A stretch of DNA of 64,000 nucleotides. It comes from Myxococcota bacterium (GTDB lineage: Bacteria > Myxococcota_A > UBA9160 > SMWR01). Both the position numbers and the translations under genes were made by a program. The notes under the pieces are model-generated. The model did not search any database. It was not told where the DNA came from and was given only the letters and a program-made list of their open reading frames with translations. Position 1 is the stretch's first letter. Every line of letters begins with the position of its first letter. This document shows positions 58,067 to 64,000 of this stretch, piece by piece. The stretch covers positions 1 to 64,000 of the forward strand of contig JBCCEW010000008.1 in NCBI GenBank assembly GCA_039030075.1. Direction: 5' to 3'.

Positions 58067-58696
58067 TCAGGCCTGGAGCGAGAAGCCGAGGACGCTCTCG
58101 AGCTCGCCCAGGGCCTGGCCGGGCTGGTCGACCTTGATCGTCGTCATGCCGAGCTGCCGGGCGGTCTTCAGGTTCCGCCCGATGTCGTCCAGGAACACGG
58201 CGGCCGCCGGGGCGACGCCCAGCTCCTGACAGGCGTGTTGGTAGATCGCGGGGTCCGGCTTCTGGAGACCCAGCACGCTCGACTCGAAGAAGGCGTCGAA
58301 GTGCGAGCGCAGGGCCCGCGTCCCGTCGTCGCGCTCTTCGGACGCCCAGTTGTTGGTGAGCGCCGCGGCGCGCAGGCCGTTCGACCGGATCCGTGCGATC
58401 GCATCGAGCATGGCCTCGCGCGGCTTCGAAGCTTCCGCCATGCGTTCCATCATCGTGCGCGCGTCGATCCGTTCACCCGCGGCGGCGCAATCGGATTCGA
58501 AGGCGGGGATGAACGCCTCGAGCGAGAGCTTGCCGCGTTCGAGACGTCCCCAGGCGCCTTCGGCTCCCGTGTCCACGACCACGCGATTCACGAAGCCGGC
58601 AGGCAACCCCGTCTCGGTCTCGTAGGCGGCGATCGCGTGGAGCGGCGAGCCGAGGACCACGCCGCCCAGATCGAAGATCACGACTTCGATCGTCAC
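58067..58696 (-). CDS. HAD-superfamily hydrolase (subfamily IA, sEH-N-like)
   Basis: A 209-residue HAD protein: motif I VVIFDLGGVVLGSP, motif II ALTNNW, motif III Lys in LGLQKPDP, motif IV AVFLDDIGRN. This matches the HAD-IA variant of soluble epoxide hydrolase N-terminus and ACAD10-like proteins. The substrate is unknown. The GTG start overlaps the upstream lipoprotein gene as GTGA, so rarD, the SMP-30-like gene and this gene form one coupled minus-strand unit. Confidence 0.88.
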   Translation of the reverse strand: MTIEVVIFDLGGVVLGSPLHAIAAYETETGLPAGFVNRVVVDTGAEGAWGRLERGKLSLEAFIPAFESDCAAAGERIDARTMMERMAEASKPREAMLDAIARIRSNGLRAAALTNNWASEERDDGTRALRSHFDAFFESSVLGLQKPDPAIYQHACQELGVAPAAAVFLDDIGRNLKTARQLGMTTIKVDQPGQALGELESVLGFSLQA

Positions 58697-59790
58697 GGCG
58701 CGCTCGGCGCTGCGTCGCGATCGACGCGCAGGATGCGATCGCCGGCGAAGGTGCCGACCAGGATGTCGCCGCCGGGGACCCAGAGTCCGACCGTGCCGGC
58801 GCCGCCGGGCGTGGTGTCGTCGCTGACATAGAGGTTTTCGGTCTGCAGGGTCTCCGGGTCGATGGCGACGATCGCGAAGGCGAGAGGGCATGCACCGTCG
58901 GTGATCTCGTCGCAGGCGAGGGTGTCGGTCACCGACTCGGGTCGCAGCGAGGCCACCCAGAGGCGGCCGTCGGGACCCCAGGTGAGGTTGTCCGGCGTGG
59001 GCACCTCGGCATGGCCTTCGACTTCGCCGCTCTCGAGATTCACGCGCGCGACCTGGCCGCCCAGCGAAGCGTTCACGAACAGGTGCCGGCCGTCGGGCGA
59101 GACCTCGACGCCATTCGGGAAGCCCGCGTCGGTGCCCGGGACGGCCCGAAACCCGTTGCTCGGCGTCCATTCCCATACGTGACCGGTGTCGGCGCCGAAG
59201 AGCGCCCCGCTCACCATCGCGAAGAACCGTCCCGCGCTTCCCTTGGGCATCATGTGGCTGGCGAAGAAGCTCCCGTCGGGTCGCCCCACCACCTCGTTGA
59301 GCCAGCTGCCCTCGGGCGGTTCCACGCAGCCGCGCCAGGCGACCTGCCACTCGCCCGCGGCGTCGCGTCCGACTTCGAAGAACTCGACCGACTCTCGCTG
59401 ATGGTGCTGGACGACGAGCAGCTGCAGCCGTCCGTCACTGCGCTCCGACAGGTCTAGGCCATGGGGCGTGAGCGCCTCGAGCGGGCCTTCGCAGGCGGGG
59501 TCGCCCCAGCGCGCCTCGCCGTTTCCGCCGCCCGCGTAGAGCGGGTGGCGCTCTCCCGTCTCGAGGTCGAGGCGGCTGAGCAAACCCTGGTGCTCGCCAT
59601 CCATCCCCCCGTACTCGCTGACCAGGACACTGCGTCCGTCGGGCAGGAGCGCCAGGTCTTCCGGGTTCTGGTAGCCGCACAGCGGGGTCACGTCGCCGAC
59701 CGGATCGCAGCCGGTGATGGGCTCGACGCTGGCGCAGCCGAATGAGATCAGTCCTGCCGCGAGGGCGGCGAGCGCGGAGGTTCGGTTCAT
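58693..59790 (-). CDS. SMP-30/gluconolactonase-like lipoprotein (six-bladed beta-propeller)
   Basis: A 365-residue exported protein with a lipoprotein signal (ISFGCAS, Cys19). The mature part has the SMP-30/arylesterase propeller repeats: PEDLALLPDGRSVLVSEY, HGLDLSERSDGRLQLL, FPNGVEVSPDGRHLFVN and DNLTWGPDGRLWVAS. These are calcium-dependent lactonase or esterase folds. It may hydrolyse a lactone in the periplasm. ATGA overlap with rarD and GTGA overlap with the HAD gene couple it. Confidence 0.82.
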   Translation of the reverse strand: MNRTSALAALAAGLISFGCASVEPITGCDPVGDVTPLCGYQNPEDLALLPDGRSVLVSEYGGMDGEHQGLLSRLDLETGERHPLYAGGGNGEARWGDPACEGPLEALTPHGLDLSERSDGRLQLLVVQHHQRESVEFFEVGRDAAGEWQVAWRGCVEPPEGSWLNEVVGRPDGSFFASHMMPKGSAGRFFAMVSGALFGADTGHVWEWTPSNGFRAVPGTDAGFPNGVEVSPDGRHLFVNASLGGQVARVNLESGEVEGHAEVPTPDNLTWGPDGRLWVASLRPESVTDTLACDEITDGACPLAFAIVAIDPETLQTENLYVSDDTTPGGAGTVGLWVPGGDILVGTFAGDRILRVDRDAAPSAP

Positions 59791-60737
59791 GCCGATTCCT
59801 GGGTGGCCGGGCTCGCTGGAGGGCCCGGTGAACGCCGCAGCGTCCGGAACGAGTCGAAAGTGAAGATCGCCAGCGCGATCCAGACGCACACGAAGGTACC
59901 GGCGTGCTTCCAGGTGAAGGGCTCTGCGTACGCGAGCACGGCGAGCAGCAGTGCGAGGGTCGGAGCGATGTACTGGAATACGCCGATCATGACGAGCGGA
60001 AGCCGCCGGGCGGCGTTCGCGAAGAGCACGAGGGGTGCGGCGGTCACGACGCCCGAGAGGGCGATCCAAACCGACGTTCCCCAGGTGTCTGCGGGGAATA
60101 CCCACGGGCCCTCGGGTACCCACCAGAGGTACGCGATCGCGACGGGCGCGAGGCACAGCATCTCCCCGGCGAAGCCGACGATCGGCGGCACCGACGCCAG
60201 CCGTTGGACGAGTCCGTACAGCGCGAAGGAGCCGGCGAGGGCGGCGGAGATCCAGGGCAGGCCCCCGAGCTGCCAGGTCCACCAGAGGACGCCCGCGGTC
60301 GCGATCGCAACCGCGACACTCTGGGCCGGACGCAGGCGCTCGCCGAGCAACAGGAAGCCCAGCGCGACGCTCATCAGCGGGTTCACGTAGTAGCCGAGGC
60401 TCGTGTGACTGACACGGTCGGTCTCGACCGAGTAGAGGAACACCAGCCAGTTGATCGAGATCAACAGCGCAGCGCCGGCGATGGGCAGCACCGTCTTCGG
60501 CGTGCGGAGGGCGCGCCCGAGTTCGCGAAGCTGTCCGAAGGCCACGACCAGGAGCAGCCCGACCCCGACCGAGAAGAGCGCCCGCCAGGCCGTCAGCTCC
60601 CAGGCGCCCAGATGGCTGAGCGGTTTCCAGAAGGCGGGGGTGACCCCCCAGATGAGATAGGCGCCGATGGCGTAGAGCGCGCCTTCGGCGCGCGGGGAGG
60701 GGGTCGGGCCGGGATCGTTTCGGGGCGCGGGGGACAC
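59787..60737 (-). CDS. rarD: RarD-like EamA transporter
   Basis: A 316-residue drug/metabolite transporter with ten membrane segments and two EamA repeats: AYLIWGVTPAFWKPLSHL, ELTAWRALFS, NWLVFLYSVETDRVSHTSLGYYVNPL and APLVLFANAARRLPL. RarD was named from chloramphenicol-sensitivity phenotypes; its true substrate is unknown. It starts with GTG, is divergent from the kinase gene by 77 bases, and overlaps the lipoprotein gene by ATGA. Confidence 0.9.
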   Translation of the reverse strand: MSPAPRNDPGPTPSPRAEGALYAIGAYLIWGVTPAFWKPLSHLGAWELTAWRALFSVGVGLLLVVAFGQLRELGRALRTPKTVLPIAGAALLISINWLVFLYSVETDRVSHTSLGYYVNPLMSVALGFLLLGERLRPAQSVAVAIATAGVLWWTWQLGGLPWISAALAGSFALYGLVQRLASVPPIVGFAGEMLCLAPVAIAYLWWVPEGPWVFPADTWGTSVWIALSGVVTAAPLVLFANAARRLPLVMIGVFQYIAPTLALLLAVLAYAEPFTWKHAGTFVCVWIALAIFTFDSFRTLRRSPGPPASPATQESA

Positions 60738-60814
60738 GGCGAGCGGAGCATACCGACCTCGGCGGCGGGCGGGTGGGTCCGGGCCGGGGCAGGGCGAACG
60801 CTATCGTCCCCGGC

Positions 60815-61759
60815 ATGGAGGGGACGGTGCGTTTCGTTCGGTCGCCAGCCGCGGGCCTGGTGATCCGACACCGGCCCGAGCTCACGGCGCGTCAGGTGCT
60901 GGCGGCGATCGATGCCCATCGCGAGAACGCGGGCCGCGGGCGCGAACACTGCGAGCACTGGGGCCCGGCGAGCTCCGTGAGTCGGATCCTGCTGACCAGC
61001 GGCAGCACGGCCTGGGATCTCGCGGTCAAGTGGAACCATCCGCGCGGAGCGCGCGCTGCGTTCGCCGAGCGCTGGCGGGGTTCGCGAGCGGCGCGAGCGG
61101 TGGCCGGAGCGCGACGGCTGGCTTCGCTCGGGATCGCCCATCCCGAGACCTGGGCGATCGCCGAGCGCCGGCCCTGGGGTCGCGTCGAGGAGAGCTTTCT
61201 GCTGACCGGGTTCCTGCCCGGTTCGTTGCCCCTGCCCGCGGCGATGCCCGAGCTGCTGCGCGACGCCTCGCGCCGGCGCCGGGTCGCGGACGCCCTCGGG
61301 CGTGCCCTCGGGCGACTCCACGCCGCCGATCTGGACCATGGCGACTTGAAGCACTCGAACCTGCTGGTCACCGCCGACGACGACATCGCGCTGCTCGACC
61401 TCGACTCGCTGGACCCCCCGAAGGCGCCCACCTGGCGGCGGCGCGTGCGCGCCCTCGGCCAGCTCGAAGCCTACACACGCGACCTCTATCCCGAGCTGCC
61501 GCGGAGCGATCGCGCGCGGGTGCTGCGCGCGTACTTCCGCGAGGACCCGCGCTGCGCGGGACGTCGCGAGGCGTTGCTGAGCGACGTCGAAGCGTGGGTC
61601 GCCGAGCGCTTGCGCCGCTGGGAGGGCCGAGACCGACAGCTCCACATCTACTACCCGCTGGCGCCGCGCCCGGCGCTGCCCCCGACCCGGGTCGACGTGT
61701 CGCCGGGCTCCGAGGCCGCTGTGACCACCGAGGAGGGCAGGCGCTGCGCATCGCACTGA
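60815..61759 (+). CDS. Kdo/WaaP-like LPS-core kinase
   Basis: A 314-residue protein-kinase-fold enzyme of the Kdo kinase/WaaP type: a Lys-containing strand near WDLAVKWNH, the catalytic loop HGDLKHSNLLV (Asp and Asn) and metal Asp in LLDLDSLDPP. These kinases phosphorylate Kdo or heptose of the LPS inner core. It is followed by a glycosyltransferase overlapping by 16 bases, consistent with an LPS assembly pair. The final 30 residues are poorly conserved. Confidence 0.85.
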   Translation: MEGTVRFVRSPAAGLVIRHRPELTARQVLAAIDAHRENAGRGREHCEHWGPASSVSRILLTSGSTAWDLAVKWNHPRGARAAFAERWRGSRAARAVAGARRLASLGIAHPETWAIAERRPWGRVEESFLLTGFLPGSLPLPAAMPELLRDASRRRRVADALGRALGRLHAADLDHGDLKHSNLLVTADDDIALLDLDSLDPPKAPTWRRRVRALGQLEAYTRDLYPELPRSDRARVLRAYFREDPRCAGRREALLSDVEAWVAERLRRWEGRDRQLHIYYPLAPRPALPPTRVDVSPGSEAAVTTEEGRRCASH

Positions 61760-62910
61760 CCCATCCGCGGGCCAGCGATGTCGGCGGCGTCGAACGCCAG
61801 GCGCACAGCATCGCCGTGGCCCTGCTCGACGCGGGCCACGAGGTCCATTTCTTTTGTCAGCGGGCCGATGCTGGCATCGACCCGCGCCTTCGGATCCACC
61901 GACTCTCCAACCCCCTGCGGCCGCTCCGTTGGTTCAAGGTCTGGTGGTTCGATCGCGCGAGCGAGCGTGCCGTGCGCGATGCCGGGCCCTTCGATCTGGT
62001 GCAGGGGTTCGGAAAGACCTCCCGCCAGGACGTGTACTTCGACGGCAGCGGCTGTCTCGCCGACTTCCAGCGCTGGTCGGTGGACGCCACGATCGACGCG
62101 GAATGGCGGCGCGCGCTGCGTCGGGCCAGTCCGCACCAGCGCGTCGTCGCCCGGATCGAGGGCAACCGGTACACGCCCGGGAACTACCGGCGCATCCTCG
62201 CGATCTCGGACCTCGTCCGCGATCAGATCCTCGCGCGCTACGGCTTGCCCTCTGAGGACGTCGAGACGCTCTACCCCGGCGTCGATCTCGAACGCTTCCG
62301 GCCCGACGCCGCGCGCGCAGCCGAGGCGCGCCGCAGCCTCGGCCTCTCCGAAGCCACGCCCCTGCTCGCGTTCCTCGGGTCCGACTACCGGCGCAAGGGG
62401 CTCCCGGTCTTTCTCGAGACCCTCGCGCGTCTCGAGGGTGTGCACGGTTTCGTGATCGGAAACGAGCGCGCCGAGCGTGTCCGCGCCTTTCAGGAAGACG
62501 CGCGGCAGCTCGGCGTGGGAGACCGGGTGCATTGGCTCGGGGTCCAGCCCGAACCTGAGGCCTGGCTCGCGGCGGCGGACGCCTTCCTGTTCCCCACCCA
62601 CTTCGACGCGTTCGGGAGCGCGGTGCTGGAGGCCCTGGCGTGCGGAGTGCCGGCGATCGTCAGTCGCGAAGCAGGCGCTGCCGAGTTGGTAGAGCCCGGC
62701 AGGACCGGGGACACCCTCGAGCGTACGGCGCCCGTCGCGGCGTGGGCCGAAGCCGCGGCGGAGTGGCTCGTCCGCGAGGGACGCGATCAACGCTGCGCAG
62801 ATGCGCGGGCCGCCGCCGAGGCCCATCCCTGGAGCCGACACGTGGGCCGGATTCTCGAGCTGTATCAGGAGCTTGGGAAGTCACCCCCCGTGGTTCCCCA
62901 CGGGGGATAG
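61744..62910 (+). CDS. Glycosyltransferase family 4 (probable LPS core), apparent CTG start
   Basis: A 388-residue GT-B glycosyltransferase of the WaaG/RfaB group: RIALTHPRASDVGGVERQ at the N-terminus, YPGVDLERFRPD, FLGSDYRRKGLP and FPTHFDAFGSAVLEALACGVPAIVS. The N-terminal GGVERQ motif lies before any in-frame ATG, GTG or TTG. An AGGAGG is placed seven bases before CTG at 61744, so CTG is the best start. It overlaps the kinase gene. Confidence 0.87.
   Translation: MRIALTHPRASDVGGVERQAHSIAVALLDAGHEVHFFCQRADAGIDPRLRIHRLSNPLRPLRWFKVWWFDRASERAVRDAGPFDLVQGFGKTSRQDVYFDGSGCLADFQRWSVDATIDAEWRRALRRASPHQRVVARIEGNRYTPGNYRRILAISDLVRDQILARYGLPSEDVETLYPGVDLERFRPDAARAAEARRSLGLSEATPLLAFLGSDYRRKGLPVFLETLARLEGVHGFVIGNERAERVRAFQEDARQLGVGDRVHWLGVQPEPEAWLAAADAFLFPTHFDAFGSAVLEALACGVPAIVSREAGAAELVEPGRTGDTLERTAPVAAWAEAAAEWLVREGRDQRCADARAAAEAHPWSRHVGRILELYQELGKSPPVVPHGG
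62885..62906 (+). terminator. Hairpin overlapping the end of the glycosyltransferase gene
   Basis: CCCCCGTGG and CCACGGGGG form a nine-pair stem with loop TTCC, ending four bases before the gene's last base. There is no T tract after it, so it may be a weak or Rho-assisted terminator, or just stop-proximal structure. Confidence 0.35.
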
Positions 62911-63004
62911 CGCCTCCCGAGGGCCCGTCCCATACTTCCAGGGCATCACCCGCCCGGGCATCCCCCTCGAAGGCCCGGACCGCAGAAGGGAACGGCTGCC
63001 TTCG

Positions 63005-64000
63005 ATGGAGCTGGCTCGGGCCTTCGACACACTGGGTCTCGACCCCGGCGCATCCGTGCAGGAAGTCGAGGCGGCATACCGCCGCCTCTGCGACGACTTC
63101 GACGCGCGGATTGGCCGCGTGACGAGTCTCGCCCTGCGAGACCGCTATGCGGCGGCGCGCGCAGAGCTCGAAGCGGCACGCGCGGCCGCGATCCAGGTGG
63201 CGGGCCAGACCGTCAGAGCCTCCGGGCAGGAGGATCCCCACACCCGCTCCTGGGACGTGCTCGGCCTCCAGGCCGGAGCCTCGCCCCTCGAAGTGGCGTC
63301 GGCCTACGTCTCCCTGTGTGAGGAGCTCGACCGCGAGCTGGATTCGGCACCGACCGAGGCGCTGCGGCGCCGCTGCCTGGAAGCGCGCGCCGAGATCGAC
63401 GCCGCCTATCAACTCTGCGCTGCCGCTCCGCTCGCCGAGTCGGGCGAAGCCCAGACCCCGCCCTCGGGCTACGAGACCCAGATGGCGCCGGCCGCGTTCG
63501 AGGCCCGGCAGCCCGAGCCGCCGCCGGAACCTGCGCCGGCGGCGATCGAGATCGTCACCGATCCGGCCCCGGTCCCGACACGACGCCGGAGGCGTCGGCC
63601 GCTGCGCCGCTTCGGCGCCTTCGCCTTCACGCTGTTGATCGCCTGCGCCGCGACCCTCGGCTACGGCTGGACGACCAAGGCCGAGTGGTTCCAGTTGGTG
63701 AAGCGGGTCCTGCCCTTGCCGCCGGCTCCGGCCCTCGTCGAGGCCCAGAGCGCCGCCGAGTACCTGCGCCGACGAGTGGTCGAGGAGCGCCGCGACATCG
63801 AGCAGCGCGCCGATGTGGCGTCCCAGCGCGTGGATCAGCTCCAGGCCGCTTCCTACGCCGAGACCGAGCCCGAAGCGCGACACCGGGCCGAGGTCGCCCT
63901 CGAACAGGCCCAGTCGCGCACGAACCTCGCGAGCCGCTTGCGCGATCTCACAGAACGACACGTCTTCTCGAGCAGCGCGCTCGCCGAGGCCTACGGTCGC
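63005..64000 (+). CDS. Twin J-like repeat membrane protein (cut by window edge)
   Basis: An open frame of 332 codons runs to the end of the window. Residues about 1-60 and 82-140 are two repeats resembling degenerate J-domains (AFDTLGLDPGASVQEVEAAYRRL and WDVLGLQAGASPLEVASAYVSL), neither with HPD. A Pro-rich linker, a basic run (RRRRRRPLRR), one membrane helix (about 204-222) and a charged coiled-coil (about 250-320) follow. It could be a scaffold or an ancillary chaperone regulator; I do not know its family. Confidence 0.75.
   Translation, partial: MELARAFDTLGLDPGASVQEVEAAYRRLCDDFDARIGRVTSLALRDRYAAARAELEAARAAAIQVAGQTVRASGQEDPHTRSWDVLGLQAGASPLEVASAYVSLCEELDRELDSAPTEALRRRCLEARAEIDAAYQLCAAAPLAESGEAQTPPSGYETQMAPAAFEARQPEPPPEPAPAAIEIVTDPAPVPTRRRRRRPLRRFGAFAFTLLIACAATLGYGWTTKAEWFQLVKRVLPLPPAPALVEAQSAAEYLRRRVVEERRDIEQRADVASQRVDQLQAASYAETEPEARHRAEVALEQAQSRTNLASRLRDLTERHVFSSSALAEAYGR

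Noticed and set aside
62660-63961. Long minus-strand frame opposite the glycosyltransferase end and J-like protein
   Set aside because: The plus-strand frame has better protein character (repeat pattern, membrane helix, coiled coil), and the opposite frame is the usual GC-rich shadow.

Overview
The window is a dense, high-GC (roughly two-thirds G+C by eye) stretch of Gram-negative bacterial chromosome. It holds about 66 protein genes, no rRNA, no tRNA, no CRISPR array and no insertion sequence that I can see. The gene content (mre/mrd rod-shape genes, LpxD, GmhA, a complete Mla system, a patatin-Omp85 protein, a Kdo/WaaP-like kinase) shows a diderm with LPS. The GC bias, frequent GTG/TTG starts, many exported lipoproteins and LexA/HAD/ECF types point to a 'deltaproteobacterial' lineage (Myxococcota or a neighbouring phylum). 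That assignment is inference from style, not from a marker search.

Layout. 0-5 kb: 5' end of groES (minus) behind a textbook CIRCE operator, a hypothetical gene, lexA, then a coupled pterin cassette (two PTPS/QueD paralogs and folE) and a PpiD/SurA-like periplasmic foldase (minus). 5-11.6 kb: mreB-mreC-mreD-mrdA-rodA cell-wall elongation operon, followed by a HAD-IB phosphatase. 11.6-15.8 kb: patatin-BamA type Vd protein and thioredoxin (minus), then gmhA and a macrodomain protein. 15.8-20.6 kb: tetrapyrrole operon hemX-hemA-hemC-cobA/hemD. 21-29.1 kb: CBS protein, aldehyde dehydrogenase, universal stress protein, the overlapping lpxD-rnhB-truD run, cysteine synthase, gamma carbonic anhydrase and a TetR regulator. 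29.4-34.2 kb: acpP, polA and a three-gene ECF sigma/anti-sigma-like/exported-protein cassette. 34.5-41.6 kb: egtD, a membrane protein, a CGFS glutaredoxin fusion, an ABC-F ATPase, an enoyl-CoA hydratase and a spermidine-synthase-like protein. 40.5-43.5 kb: a double-PilZ protein and a GGDEF-EAL enzyme (cyclic-di-GMP). 43.5-46.3 kb (minus): three coupled genes that all encode predicted lipoproteins (methyltransferase, unknown, zinc peptidase); the middle gene is interrupted by an in-frame TGA. 46.5-49.5 kb: exported unknown, alkaline phosphatase, SMUG1-like glycosylase. 49.7-53.2 kb: mlaFEDAC. 53.2-60.7 kb (minus): methyltransferase, full-length metH, HAD hydrolase, SMP-30-like lipoprotein, RarD. 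60.8-64 kb: Kdo/WaaP-like kinase, a glycosyltransferase that appears to start with CTG, and a twin J-like membrane protein running off the end.

Genes are packed tightly: ATGA/GTGA/TTGA start-stop overlaps join most co-directional pairs, so translational coupling is the rule. Most of the window is housekeeping. The least explained items are the three-lipoprotein operon with its internal TGA, the CGFS glutaredoxin fused to a cysteine-less A-type-like domain, the degenerate PTPS paralog beside folE, the sigma/anti-sigma/exported-protein cassette, and the twin J-like membrane protein.
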